From: Bimuria novae-zelandiae CBS 107.79
Lineage: Eukaryota > Ascomycota > Dothideomycetes > Pleosporales > Didymosphaeriaceae
Assembly: GCA_010015655.1 (NCBI GenBank)
Contig: ML976687.1
Coordinates: forward strand, 271,365 to 335,364
Reading direction: 5' to 3'
DNA length: 64,000 bases
Of this stretch, positions 12,101 to 24,479 are shown piece after piece. How positions within the stretch are numbered: position 1 is the stretch's first letter; each line of letters begins with the position of its first letter. The notes under the pieces were generated by a model, which was not told the origin of the DNA, did not search any database, and worked only from the letters and a program-made list of their open reading frames with translations. A program made the position numbers and the translations under genes.

Positions 12101-13850
12101 GGCGTCACATTTAACTATAAGGAGACCTTTAATCCTTACCCCCTTAGATTACTACACGAGGTGTTCGAGAGCCTAAGGGCCTAGATAGCCTAATCGCTAG
12201 TGCTAGGTTTATACGTTTGCCTTCTATGGTCTTTGTTTCGTGCGTATGTTAGTCTTATAAGTGGCGTGCGCAGCATTAGTAGGAATACTACCTACTAGCC
12301 TTATTCTGTGTTCTAACACCTATTATCTATGCAATTTTTAGAGTTCTGCCAGCATAGTATTATCTCTTCTCTTTAGAGTTATTAGGTCTACCCTTATATC
12401 CCACTAAAGGCCTTGCCTCTAGAGTAATTGGAACAGTACAAGGTTGCAAAGTAGATTAGGGCAATAGGCCATATTATCTAGCTATATTATTCGATTGCCG
12501 CTTGCACTCTATATGTTAAGATAGATAGTCCTGTATCCTTTAATCTATATTTGTGTATTCCCTGCCCATATAAAGTCTCCTGGCGCCGGTGGCTAGTATA
12601 AGACAAAGCGATTAATGTCGTTAAAGATATGGCAGGTTGTGCCTAAATCGAGTATAGCTAAGCATCGCAATAGGTACATGTTTAATTTAGTGTAGAAAGA
12701 TGCAGCGTTAAAGCTCGCTAGGATTTTAGTAATCTTGCGTCTATCTAGTTACTTATTATTAGCCTTAGTAATTCGAGTTAGAGTAGGAGTATGCGATAAT
12801 TTAATTATAGGTGCCTGTAATCTAGCCCTCTTTATTATCCTCAGGCTTTCTTAAAGCGCAGGGTTATTCTCTAGCCTGAACTTAATTAGGGCAACCATGC
12901 TCGGCTTTAGCCTAAACCATTCTAGTTATTTGTCTGGGAAAGCGTAGAAGCAGTCTTATAGACTATAGCGTTATTTACAAGCAGGGCACTTAAGGCCACT
13001 AGCTATTACTAGCTTATTATCTATAATCGCGGACCGCTTGGCTCTAGTACGTTAACTATTATTTTGTTATTTACGAGGTCTACCCTAATGTTTTAATATT
13101 ACTACTTCATCCACAAGAGAGGCGTCCCTGTCTGTGGCCTAGGTGGATTCACCACCGTTAGCGAGAGATAAACCTGCAGCAGTAAAAGCGCCCTTTTATT
13201 TACCCTCGATTAGGTGCTATAGGATTATATAGTCTTAAAAGAGTTTTATTATATACTTCCGTAAGACAGCTACATCCTTGCTTCCATATTACTGGAAGGT
13301 CGTTACCTACATAAGTGCGACATAGATAACTGCCTTTATAAAGTCTTCTTTAACTAAGTCTAGCCTTTAAAGCTCTAGGACCTAATTAGTCTCTGCTTCT
13401 GTGACTGCATAATCGTACTCAGATAGCCATGTAGCCTATAATCTAGCTATTCTTATTAGCTTAAGGGCTTCTTAGTATCTTGCCTTTAATCGTCTGTATT
13501 CGTCTTACAGGTCTACCCTAACTGTAATCGTAAGGTTATTAATCCACTACCTAATTAATTAATCTAGGAGGTAGCAGTTATTCTAAAGATACGTAGAAAC
13601 TATTAATTAGATAATAGTAACCACTTAGTTTAGGCTAGCCTGTTCCTCTCGGTATTCGCGATCTATAATCTTGTATATCTCTAGCTGTCCTTTGTAATAA
13701 TCGCTATCGTCTTTATATGCTTTCGCGCCTGCCGTCGAAAGATGTAAGGGCATTATTGGCATATTGTTCGGATTCGCAGTCGTATACGCCGTGCTTGGCT
13801 GGTAGTTGCCTATCGCGGGAGGTATCGGCATTGCGGGTTTCTATCTTGGT
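9173..13850 (-). pseudogene. Copia-1 gag-pol polyprotein remnant
   Basis: Minus-strand order: gag N-terminus (13,831-13,625, MPIPPAIGNYQPSTAY); a zinc knuckle near 12,990 (CPACK, stop, RYSL, stop, DCFY, matching CPACxQRHSxxDCFY with RIP changes); integrase (about 12,300-11,300); reverse transcriptase with an intact FYVDDLIIAY near 10,250; and RNase H toward 9,500-9,800. Dozens of TAA/TAG codons make it inactive. Copia elements carry integrase before RT, as here. The knuckle matches those of Copia-2 and Copia-5, indicating one lineage. Confidence 0.82.
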
Positions 13851-14023
13851 TCATCTATCAGCGCTAGGTTAATAATGTTCCAGACCTTTAGGAATTAGGA
13901 TTTTATTTTTAGTTAGTTTAGCCACGGTGTGTAGTTCGTGTGGTTGGTCAGGATCACTATAGGATCTCTAAGGGTCGATAGGGCCATTACAGTTGGCTTG
14001 GCGGAGGCAATAAGACTCTTAAT

Positions 14024-14241
14024 TGTTAGATTTAATAGTGTTCTGTCACTTTAAGATAATGCAATGATGAGAATTTAATAGATGTGATAATTGATTGATG
14101 ATGTTTGTGTTCTGTCTAGAATGCAGATGTGTGCGAGGATCCTAAAAGTGCCAATGCAGCGCTAGCCTTATTCAGAATAGTACAAACAAGAAAGTGTTCC
14201 AGCCTCATATCCACAACAGATAGAGGCCGTATAATCGGACA
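14024..14241 (-). repeat. Copia-1 5' LTR
   Basis: Copy of 8,949-9,172 with the terminal TG intact on the plus strand. Just inside it the internal sequence (minus strand) begins ATTAAGAGTCTTATTGCC, the probable primer-binding region; the same start follows the 5' LTRs of Copia-2 and Copia-5. Confidence 0.9.
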
Positions 14242-17200
14242 ACTAGTTAAAGTGTTCTATATAGTGCGTGTTAACTGTGTTTGTTCCTGTGACAATCTGC
14301 GCAGTCCCTTAAAACTTCTATTACTATCTACTTTACTCTAGGTATGTAGTACGTTCGTAGGAGCCTCTTAAGGGTTTTTTCTATTTCTTAATATCCGTGG
14401 GCAGGTGATTTATAAAACTATCGTACGAATTCCCGTTGTATTGCCGATGGAATGTATATTCTTCTAAAAATAATAAAGAATCTATCTTCTATCTGTCCTT
14501 GCTTATTATTGGGCGTTTCCTTCTAGGTTTCCTTTTTAATCCATTCGTCCTAGATACTGTCTTGTCTTTCGATGCTGGCTACTAGCTTAGCTATATTTAT
14601 AACTAAATTACTATGTTCGTTTTTTACTAACATCGTGCCTATTACTTTTACTTCTTTTTAAAAGTTAGGTCTCCTGCTTAAGGCGTCTGCCAAAAGGTTC
14701 TTTGACCCCTTAGTATAGATAATCTTGAAGTTGAATATTGCGAGATATTCCCACCATCTCGTATAGCGTTAAGTTAATTCTTTGTTCGTTATGAAGCCTG
14801 TAAGGTTTTTGTAATCTGTGTATACCTCTATAGTGTGCTTTGCTCCTTAAAGGTAGACTCTCTATTGCTTAAACGCTTTATAGATCGCCAGCATCTCTTT
14901 GTCGTAGATTAGGTAGTTGAGCTCTGCTAGTTTTATCTATTTTAAGAAGTATTCTACTAGGTACAATACTCTAGTATACTTGTCTCGCTGTAAGAGTACG
15001 ATCCAATAGACTAAGTTTAATACGTCTGTCTTAACTTTTGCCGGTAACTCTAGGTTAAACATTCGCAAAATTAGGTTTTAGTAAAATTATTCCTTAATTT
15101 GCTTAAAGCTTTGCTTGCATTCCTTTATCTATTTAAACTTTATGTCTTTCTTTATAAGGCGTGTGAGTGGTTCCGTAAGTTATAACTATCCTATAATAAA
15201 CTTCCTGCAAAAGTTTGCGAGTCCTAGGAACCTTTATACGTCTATTACGTTTCTTAGTGTAGGCTATTGCTTAATCTGCTTGATTTTCGCTAGATCTATC
15301 CTGATCTTTCCTAGTTTAATAATAAATCCCAGGAAATTGGTTTCTTTCGTGTGGAATTTGCATTTCCTTATCTTGAGAAACATTTGGGCGTCTGCCAGCT
15401 TCTTAAGTACCTTGTTTACGTGTCCAACATGTTCTTCCTCGTTTTCTGAAAAGATAAGGATGTCGTCCAAATATGCGAAGACAAATATGTCTAAGTAGTC
15501 TTATAGTACGGTGTTAATTCTTTCCTGGAATACCGCAGGTGCGTTAGTGAGCCTAAAGGGTACTACTTGGTACTTATATAGTCTAAATTACGTTTAGAAG
15601 GCCGTTTTCCATTCGTCTCCTTTCTTAATTCTGATCTAATAATAGGCATTCTGAATGTCTAGTTTTATAAAGATTTTTGATTTGCGCATCCTGTCCTGCA
15701 TTTCTGAAATTAGGGGTAAAGGGTAGCGATTCTTCTTCGTAATTACGTTGGTTTTCCTATAGTCCACGCAGAATTATTTCTTTGTTATCCCTTTCTTATC
15801 CGTAAACGTAGTTCCGTGGGATACTAATAAGTAAGAATGGCGGATCCATCCTTTCTTAAGTGCTTTATTAATATACTCCTTCTAAAGCTTCGCTTCTTCT
15901 TTTGTAGTATAGTAGATTAGTCCCTATCCCGCCATTTTGCCTTCCTCGAGCTCGACCTCGAGGTCCTATAGTTAATGTTTTAGAAGGTAGTTCTCTAGCT
16001 CTTAAAGTGCCTTTTCCCACTTCTTATATTCTTTAGGGAAAATTCCTTTATAGGTTTTAATATTTGCTCGGAGTCCTTCTTTCTTGCTGTATGTTATCTA
16101 ACCTGTCTGCCAGTCTATCTTTAGGTTTACTATTCGTAACCATAGCATCCCTAGGATAACATCTTGTTCTTCGTCCAATTGTACAAGATCCATGACTAGA
16201 TTTTAGACCTCTAATCCTTATAGTTTAAGTGTTAATAGTTTAGTTTCGTATTATACAGGCTTCTAGAACAATGTGCGTTCAATCGTGCTAAGCTATTAAG
16301 GAAACTTCTTTATAGTGTATGTGATTCCTCTTTTTTCTACGAATTTTTCCAAAATAAAGTTCTGTGTAGCTCTGCTATCTACTATAATTCGTATCTTTCG
16401 TCCTTAGTATTGCCCTTCGAGGGTAACATGTAGTCCCTGGTTTCCTTTTAGATGTTCTTGTTTAGGCTAATGCTTTATTTAGATTTTCTTTTTAACGTGT
16501 TTTAGGCACTTGTTCGCTGTACACTCGTAATAAGATCTACCTATTACACATGCCTTTAGTAACTTTAGGCCTGGCTCTAGGATTAAGCATCCTGTCTCTT
16601 TCCCTACTAGTTACTAGCCGTGAACTATTTCTCCAAGTATTAGTTCCTTAAAACTATATTATTCTCGCCTTACTAGCTATGCTAAGTAAGTCCTTTTTAG
16701 TTTCAAGTGCATTCCGCACTTTAACTTTACACATAAATTTAGGCCTAGCTCCTCTATGTCCGAGCTAGGTTTACTAATACTGTAGTTATTTAGGAGCTAG
16801 GCATATTCCACGCTTCCTATCCAAACCTTCTCTTCTATACTTGCCTTAGTAGTCTCTACTCTAGGTCTTAATAGTATCTCCCCTTCTAGTGCCGTTAACT
16901 ACGAAGGTGTAGGGACTTCTTTTTTGTTAGAGAATTTATCTAACTCTTTAGCTTCTTAGTTTAATGCCTCGACCTACGCTTAGGTCCTATCTTTTATTAC
17001 TACTAGCGTGTTCTTTCCCTTTTATAGGAACTATCCTAATCCTTGCTTGCTACTAAGGTGTATTAGGCACGAGTTATTATAATAGAACGTCTAATTAAGC
17101 TTTATATACTCTTCTCGATTAGCTGCGAGCTTATCCTTAGGCTTGTCTTTCTTGCCTTCCTTGTCTTTGGGTTTATCCTGCAATCCTCCCTTCTGTCCTG

Positions 17201-18212
17201 GTGCCGAGGATTAATTCCCTTGTTTCTTGCTATAGTAGTCTTTTACATAATGTCCCTTTTTACCGTAATTATAATAGGTTACGTCTTGCTTCTTACCGCG
17301 ATAATCTTTCGCGTAATAGCCTTTCTTTCTACAGTTGTGGCATGTGAAATCCCTCTTTCCGGATTCCTTATTAGCGTCTAGTATTATCGGGTCGCTATAA
17401 TCCTAGTAGCTTCTTTATCTTAAGTACTTATCAAACTTATTTCCCTCCTTTTATTATTAGAGTTCGTTGTTAATTCCTGCTGCCTGGGCCTTTAATGCTA
17501 ATAGCGAAACTAGTTTGTCTATTTATATTATTTTATACTAAATGTTAGATTTTAGTCCTTCCTTAAATCTTGCTATTAAGGATTCTTTATTCTATGACGT
17601 ATTTATTGTGAGTTGTTTAAACGTTAAGATATATTTATTAACTTCTTAGGTTTATCTAATCTTCAGAAGTCGTTCCTCTGATCTCCTAGACATATCTATG
17701 TCTCCAAATACTGACTTAAGTCTCGTGACGAAGTAGTTATAATTACTAAAAATTAGGATTATTTTAGATCTTTAATTAGCTGCCGTATTCGTTCGTTAGT
17801 CTGTTAGATATGGTTCGAACCAGTTTATCGCCCTATTAGTAAAGTGTGCCGAAATATAGACCACCTTCTGTTCTTCGTTTTCGATCTAGAGTGCTAGTAT
17901 GTTCAAGTGCAACGCTGCTTCTGCCAAGAAGGCTCTTAACTTATTTTAGTTTCCGTCGAATCGTGTGAGCGTTGGAAGCTTAAGTGGCTTACTTATAACT
18001 TGCGTTTTTAACTTATTAATAACGTCTTTATTAACTTCTTATTTTTTTATAACTGTTATTAGCTGCGCGTCTATCTATTATAACTAATCCTTTAGTTCTT
18101 TATTCTGCTTTAGGAGTGCCTGAAGTACGTCCTTAAGCTTGGCTTAGTCTTTACTTAAACTATTAATTATATTTCTAATCTTTCGAAAGTCTGTGTCGTC
18201 CGATTCGTGCAT
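14242..18212 (-). pseudogene. Gypsy gag-pol polyprotein remnant
   Basis: The ATG at 18,212-18,210 (MHESDDTDFRKIRNIINSL) starts a gag domain (LPTLTRFDGN, FLAEAALHLN, YISAHFTNRAINWFEPYL). Two zinc knuckles lie near 17,345-17,230: CHNCRKKGYYAKDY and YYNYGKKGHYVKDY, with Cys and His turned to Tyr. The protease site is near 16,370: IVDSRATQNFI, where Gly of D-S-G is Arg. RT is at about 15,900-15,250 with MDDILIFSENEEEHVGHVNKV intact at 15,470. RNase H follows to about 14,650. The integrase zinc domain (YIPSAIQREFVR, SPAHGY, RTYYIPRVK, CADCHRNKH) is at 14,460-14,250. Gag and RT share one frame, so the element had a single ORF. Confidence 0.87.
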
Positions 18213-18433
18213 TGACAACTAACTTTTACCTTATTAAGATAACCTTGCTATGTTTAGCTTAGACCGTGCGCTACTTACGCTTCGCTCTTCTAAGAACTAA
18301 ATTATTAAAGTGTTACAGACCTGCCTTAGTACCGTAAGGCAGGTTACCTTAGGGGCGCGGTTATAGTTAATAGAAGTATAGGTAGAGGTTAATGGGTGAT
18401 CGCTAATAGATTACATGCGATATAGATTCTAAA

Positions 18434-18438
18434 CAAAG
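18434..18438. repeat. Copia-2 target-site duplication (left), CAAAG
   Basis: The five bases before Copia-2 are identical to 23,557-23,561 after it, a perfect 5-bp duplication that fixes both element ends. Confidence 0.92.
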
Positions 18439-18612
18439 TGTTAGATAGTATAATAAGTAGATGTTAATGCAACTTGATAGTATTTATTATTTTTTTTTAT
18501 TGTATTATCCACTGTGTTTAGTTGGTTTCGGATATTTTGCTAGTGTGCCAAGCCAAGTGGTCCCTGCTCGATTGTACAGATCTGACCTCACCGTAGCTTA
18601 TTCTATCTGACA
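18439..18612 (-). repeat. Copia-2 3' LTR
   Basis: 174 bp, nearly identical to 23,384-23,556. Differences are transitions of RIP type (three G-to-A, one C-to-T in this copy) plus one base in a T run. Confidence 0.95.
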
Positions 18613-21600
18613 CACCCCTTTAGCTTAGAAACTCTTTAAGCTGGCACTTATATAATTGTAAGGTCTTTAAGTTACTTTTAAATCTCCTTAAGAGGCACAG
18701 TATTTGTTACCTTCTTAGTCTCTACATTAACTAATCTAAGTTGTTAGAGAAAACCCTCCTACTTGCTCTTAGAGAGCACCTTTGTAAGGCTATTAGTAAT
18801 TATGTTCGCTAACTGCATATGCTCTATCTTGATCCTGCCTATAGATACTTCTTATTGGATCTAGTGGTTGTGGACGTCCACATGCCGAAGTTTAGTTTAA
18901 AGGCGGGAAACCTCCTTAGTTACTAGGCGTATAGTTTATTTATTATTACACTAAATAGTGACTGTGCGCGCGTCTAGTTTAATCTTAAGTTCTTAAAGCA
19001 GTCTTAAGACAAAGAGTGCTTCCTTAGCTACCTAAGAGAGAGCCAGTAGCTTGGCCTTAGTAGTTAATGTTATTATAGTGTCTTGTTTATTTGCTTTTTA
19101 GGCGATAAGACTGCTAAAGAGCTTAATAGCGTAACCTTAGGAGCTCTTGCGGTCTATTATATTATTAGCAAATAATGCATTACTTGTAATCTAAAGTCTA
19201 GTGTTACCTCTAAGCTATAGGGCTCGCTGCTTTGTGCTTTAAAGGTATAGGAGAACTCGGTCTACTGCGTCTTAGTGCTTAGTCCCTGGGTTTAACAGAA
19301 ATCGAGCTAATCGTGATGTTATAAAGGCAATGTCTGGCCTGGTAGTAACTGTAGTAAAGAGCAGCGATCTAATCTTACGTTAAAATTTATTAATCTTAGT
19401 TAGTGTTGCTAACCCTTTCCTTAGTAGTAATTCAATCGTAGCTATTAGAGTGTTATGTTAAATATTTGTCTTGTCTGCTAGTTAGCTAATCTTGTCTAAA
19501 TAGGAGGCCTGTGATAGTTAAATCTTGCGGCTTGTTTAGTCTTATACAACCTCTATGCTAAGAAACTATTAAAGGTTGTTTCCTCTAGTAAGAGTGTACT
19601 TATCTTATAAGCGTTTGATTGCTTATTAAGCTTCTTATTCTTTGTCCTTGTGGTACGCGAGTATGATGTCGTTAACGTAAAAGAATATAATAACTCTATT
19701 TTTAATTAGGTAGCATGGCTCGTGAGGCACTGTCTAGAAGCCTAGCGCTTTAAGCGTTGTCGTGAATTCTCTTTGCTAGAGGAGTAGTAAAATGCGAAGG
19801 CTGTATAGTGCTTTGTTTACTTGCAATATTGTTCTAGGCTTTTAATAACCCTAAGGCATTCTTATGTACACCTCTCAATCTATTATTGCGTGAACAAAAG
19901 CGTTGGTGACGTCGTACTGCGTGAGCTCTATATTATAGTAAGCTACTATTGCCATTATTATTTAGAATAACTGGCTGGCAAGCGTGGCTGCGTAAGTGTC
20001 TTGCGAGGTAATATTTCGTTACTAATTATCTTAGACGACTAGTCGCGCCTTATACTTTAGCAAGCGATAGTGCTTGTTAAGTTTATAGGTGTATACCTAC
20101 ATGCAGTTAAGGATCTGCTGTCCTATTAGTTTAATCTTTTTTACTAGAATTTCTAATTATAATTTTATCTTTTAGTGGCTTATAAGGTGCACTTGCTTAG
20201 CCTCTTAGAATATCTTGCCTATTAGGTGATCCTTAAGCTTAGTTCGGCACGTTAGTAGAGGTAGAAGTTAACTTTAATAGGGCTTTAAGCCTTTAGCGAG
20301 TATTCTTATTATCTTAGCCTTATTTATAACTTCTCCTTTGTATTTTCTAACATGGCTGGCTTAGGTTCCCGCTATAAAAGCTACTGCCTAAGGGATAGTT
20401 ATAGAGGACGCTTATTACGTTAGACTTATTTAGTCTCTAGCTATTAACTGTGCAAGTAACGCGATAGGTGGCGGTGTGGTTAGAGGAGTTAAGTAGCTAT
20501 CCCTAATCTTCCTTCCTTAATAGTAGCCTGGTGGATCTGCTTTATCTTGTTATTCTAACGAATCTATAGTGGCTTTATCCTTATAAAAGGAGTCTATTTA
20601 TAGTTATTAGGTAGGAGTTGGCAACTTAATAGTTTTTACGTGCGTTACTATTTCTTAAAGCGTGCTGTGCATAAGACTGTCTATAAGGTTCTTAATTTTC
20701 CTGTTAAATACTAACTCTTTGTTGAAAATAACGTCCCGGGTACTTATTACTTTGCTAAGTGACGGTATCTATATTCGGTAGATGTTTAATGATTGGTATC
20801 TAACTAGATAACTAATCCATGCCTTCGGGTTAAGACGTTGTAGGCGTGATTTGCCTTGGTAAGTATTATTAGTTATTGCAAATGCCTTGCAGCCGTACGC
20901 TTTTAAGTGTATAATATTGGGTTTTCGTAGTAACGTGACTATCCTATTACTAAAAGTGACTCGTGTAAAGAATATCTCGTATGGTGTTTTCCAGTGATTT
21001 GCATAGTTTGGTGTTCGATTATAGAGGTATACAGCGGCTCTTGTAATCTCAGGCCACAGCTCCTAGGATAGGTTGGCATTAAGTCGCATGGCACGAGCTT
21101 TCTCCTTGTTTACACCCCCTGAGCGTTCTGCGCCTCTATTTTGTGATTGTGTATCTGGTGCGGAAGGCTCTATAATTATTCCTTAGGTTATTAACTATTT
21201 CTTAACTTTTAGTTTAATTGTAGCGATCTCGTTGTCTGCTTTAATAGTCTTAACAGAGATGTTATAGTAGTTCTTAAGGAATAAGATAAATACTAAAAGG
21301 GCATTAATAATTAACTTTACTATTTAGTAATTTATAAAGCAGAGGTCTTATTGCATGCCTAAAAATTTATTAGTAATTAGTAATTAACTCTTCTCTTTAG
21401 TGACTCCTTAGATCTCGTATGTGTGGAAGTTAATGCTAAGCCTCTCTCTAGGTCTATCTTCGTTTATTCGTGGGGCGCGGCTTATCTATTGTCTGGACTT
21501 TGCTCTCCCGCATGAGTTGTATTCTATAGTTATAATGCCTTTAACACGCACCCCTTTAGTTTGCTGCACTAGGTGTTTAATAGCCGCTAGGTCTGGGTGT

Positions 21601-23370
21601 CCTAGTCTTTTGTGCCACAGCATAGCTAAGGCCTTTTATAGTCCTCTTTTGGTTCTTGTAGTGATCTTGTGTGTGTAATATATGGCAGGTGGTAGCGGAT
21701 TATATTCTAGCACCTACTGTCTAAATATCTTAGTTATAATTCTAATAGCTCTGTTCTTAGCTCCTTAGAGAGTGGTTAGGTCTATTTATGTATCCTACCA
21801 GATCCCTTTATGCCTTAATAGTTAGAATAACACTAAGTTATATAATAGGTCTAGGCAAATAGCCACATCTTGCAAGATTAATTTTGTTATTTTAGTGTTA
21901 TTCTTTAGAGTAAGGTTAATAGACCTATATCCTCTAATCCACACTTTGGAATTTCCGGCCCATATATAGTCTCCGGGCAGTGGTGGTCGGAAACTGTAGA
22001 TGCGATTAGGGTTGTTAGTAATATAGCAGGTTAATCCTGAGTTAAGGATAAATAACTTCTATAGTAGATAGTTAGTAGCATCTCTCCCTCCTACTGCTGA
22101 GTTAAAAGCTGCTTTAGTAGTAGTAATTCTCTAGCCCTCTAGTTAATCTTTAAGGATCTCGGGCGTTGGAGTGTGCGATTGTTTCGTAATTAGTGTTCTT
22201 AATTAGGTCCTACTTTATCCGCAAATTAGCCCCTGGAACGTTGCGTCTTTCTTACGCTTAAATTATATAAGCTTGCTAATAGTCTCGTTTGGTTTCCACT
22301 ATTTAGGAGCCTTGTCTAGATTAACATAATAGTAGTCCCTTATACTATAGCGTTGTCTACATGCAGGGCATTTTGCTCCTCTTATAGTAGTAGGCTCTAA
22401 ATCTATAGGCTGTTTAAGCGTGGTAGTTTTCCTACCCGCTGTACGTTAATTACAAGGTCTATCTTAGTTTTGTTTTAATAACGCGCTTTTAGCAGGATAG
22501 GCGTCCCTATTATTACCTTAGGTAGGTGCACTACCTTTAGCGAAAAATAATACATTATTAGACATAAATACTTTGTGTTTCCCTAATCTAAGGGGATAAT
22601 TTATTATTATGTGTTCTTAGAAGCGTTATATTATCTCTTTTCGATCTATGCTAGCTGCGAATCGACTATTATCTTAAAAATTCGTAGACTATATAGGAGC
22701 AACCTTGTTTACGGCATCTATAAAGTCTTTTATAATTATATTAATTTGTAATAGCTTAGTAATTTAGAAGGCTTTTGCTTCCGTAGCTGCTTCGTCGTAC
22801 TTAGCTAGCCAAGTATCCTATTGTTAAGGGCTTCTTATCGGCTTAAGTGCTGCACGGTATCTGGTACGTGCTTATTCTCGTTCGAGTTGGTCGCTTATGC
22901 CAATTGTCTTCTGCAGATTGGTAATCTACTGTCGTAGTGGCTTGTCTGGCAGGTAACATGTGCGCAGTAGGTGCGGTAACATAGTTAATTAGATAAACGC
23001 AACGATGTGCTAAAGGCTTAATTACTCCTTCTTATATTTATGTTAATTACTCTTATATTGCTTAAAGAGGATCTTGTAGTATTTAAGGTCTTCTTTAAAA
23101 GCCTTCTAGCCTCTAGCTAATAGTTTAGTTAGTCTTATTAAGACTTTAATATTCGCGGCTAGCGCGTAGTTAGTAACGATTAGAGCCCTTATTAGTAGCG
23201 GTTTCGGGGTTAATAGCGTGGTTAAATTTAGATTAACTTTATCCTAAATGTTATATACTACGCATCTTGCCTGGAGTTATATTCTCCACCCCCTGTGGTC
23301 TGCGGAGGTGTTTAGGTGTACCGTAGAATCGCGGTTTGAGAGTTGCGCCATATTGTATTAGTCAGGGCAG
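18613..23370 (-). pseudogene. Copia-2 gag-pol polyprotein remnant
   Basis: Minus-strand order: gag (toward 23,300), a zinc knuckle near 22,370 (KCPACRQRYS), integrase (about 21,700-20,700), RT with FYVNDIILA near 19,680 (second position of the YVDD catalytic pair is Asn), and RNase H at 19,250-18,800. Stops are frequent throughout. Layout and motifs match Copia-1 and Copia-5. Confidence 0.82.
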
Positions 23371-23383
23371 TGAGACTCTTAAT

Positions 23384-23556
23384 TGTTAGATAGTATAATA
23401 AGTAGATGTTAATGCAACTTGATAGTATTTATTGTTTTTTTTGTTGTATTGTCCACTGTGTTTAGTTGGTTTCGGATATTTTGCTAGTGTGCCAAGCCAA
23501 GTGGTCCCTGCTCGATTGTACAGATCTGACCTCACCGCAGCTTATTCTATCTGACA
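23384..23556 (-). repeat. Copia-2 5' LTR
   Basis: 173 bp partner of 18,439-18,612, with fewer RIP-type transitions. Its first 50 or so bases (minus strand) also match the LTR of Copia-5, so the two are related. Confidence 0.95.
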
Positions 23557-23561
23557 CAAAG
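23557..23561. repeat. Copia-2 target-site duplication (right), CAAAG
   Basis: Identical to 18,434-18,438; marks the exact end of Copia-2. Confidence 0.92.
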
Positions 23562-23894
23562 ATGTTAAAGGCAAGTGATACCTTAGTTAAAGGATTATAG
23601 AAATTAATAATAAAGAATATCTAACAAGCGTACTAGTAGCTATATACTTAAGAAATATAAGGTAGCCCTATAGCTTTGTAACTCTGCCTACAGAGTTACT
23701 AAGTTCCCCTCTATGACTCTGCCTACAGAGTCGCAGAGTCTGACTTGCCAACTCTGTTGGCGCTGCGATAGAGTTCCGTCACGTATTCGCTTATAATCTT
23801 GGCTAAGGCGTTAGAACCTTGGCTAGCGTCGTTCCCCGCCATCCGTCTTCATCTACCTTGTGAGGCGTAGCCGTAACAAGTAAGCTAACTAATT
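23562..23894. other. Spacer between Copia-2 and Copia-3 with small palindromes
   Basis: After about 120 bp of RIP-like AT-rich DNA comes a GC-balanced patch (about 23,660-23,880) that has escaped RIP. It contains ACTCTGCCTACAGAGT twice (near 23,690 and 23,730), each an imperfect hairpin with arms ACTCTG/CAGAGT, then further CAGAGTC/GACTTGC and CTTGGCTA copies. No coding potential recognised. It could be the end of an unidentified element or old unique sequence. Confidence 0.5.
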
Positions 23895-24163
23895 TGTCGG
23901 ATTAACAACTTTAACGGCCTTAGGCATGTTACAAGGAAGGTGCGTGTGCGGAGGAGCGAGCATTCTGTCAATAGTTATCAAGGCCTCTATCGTGTTGCGA
24001 AACACTATGTGTATGGAGCGAACCCCATATGGGACTAGCTTCCATACCCCGCGATATACTTCACTCCTCAGTAGATAGAACGAAAAAACAAGCATTAATC
24101 AACCTAATGTAACTTGTTATTAAGTATTTCTTTTTAGCACTAGTGCAACAAGTCCTCCTAACA
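23895..24163 (+). repeat. Copia-3 5' LTR
   Basis: 269 bp, same length as the 3' copy and differing at about ten sites, nearly all C-to-T transitions in this copy. GC-balanced, unlike the following internal sequence. Confidence 0.95.
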
Positions 24164-24479
24164 CTAATTAGTAATCGCGAGAAGCTATCACAGACAGTAA
24201 GGAAGAAGAGACAGGCTGTTAATAACCCGACGTAAGAAATCTTGGGTCGATGCAGACTATGCTAAGAATAGAGCGAGGTAGAGATAACACGAAGCACTCT
24301 TAACTAACCTCTAAAGCTACTAGTTTAGGCTAATCCACGGACATAGAGCGCGTTAGCAACGCATTATAATTTACTATATAAACGTCTCTAGATAACCTAG
24401 TTACGTACACTAACACACGTCGGAAACGACTAATTAACGAGATAACTACATTAACAACAAGTTAACACCGCTAATATAA

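Larger units (their letters stand above)
8949..14241 (-). mobile_element. Copia-1: Ty1/copia LTR retrotransposon, RIP-decayed
   Basis: Direct repeats of 224 bp (8,949-9,172) and 218 bp (14,024-14,241) flank an internal region read on the minus strand. The LTR starts TGTCCGATTAT and ends CTAACA (CTGATA in the left copy, a G-to-A change of the terminal base as seen on the plus strand). A purine tract (GAGGGGGTG) precedes the 3' LTR. The internal region encodes gag, integrase, RT and RNase H in copia order. The element sits inside the gypsy integrase. Flanking 5-mers (cccct and actag) do not match, so no target-site duplication is visible. Confidence 0.9.
14242..18438 (-). mobile_element. Ty3/gypsy LTR retrotransposon, interrupted by Copia-1 and Copia-2
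   Basis: The minus strand carries gag, protease, RT, RNase H and the start of integrase, in gypsy order. The integrase is cut at 14,242 by the Copia-1 5' LTR, and the region upstream of gag is cut at 18,438 by Copia-2. It is therefore older than both. Its 5' LTR was not recognised; the sequence upstream of gag resumes at 23,562 after Copia-2. The integrase core and 3' part are missing next to Copia-1, apart from the possible LTR at 8,782-8,943. Confidence 0.85.
18439..23556 (-). mobile_element. Copia-2: full-length Ty1/copia element with TSD, RIP-decayed
   Basis: 5,118 bp bounded by near-identical LTRs (18,439-18,612 and 23,384-23,556) and a CAAAG duplication. Read on the minus strand, the LTR is TGTCAGATAGAATAAGC...CTAACA and a purine tract (AAAGGGGTG) precedes the 3' LTR. 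It lies upstream of the gypsy gag gene. It is structurally complete but its coding region is heavily mutated. Confidence 0.95.

Noticed and set aside
8944..14246. Target-site duplication for Copia-1
   Set aside because: The flanking 5-mers are cccct and actag; they do not match, even allowing RIP transitions.
17810..17830. tRNA-like GGTTCGAAC motif
   Set aside because: It lies in the gypsy gag region and has no cloverleaf around it; no tRNA gene is supported anywhere in the window.
21421..21678. 85-codon plus-strand open frame in Copia-2
   Set aside because: Antisense to the integrase remnant; open by chance.
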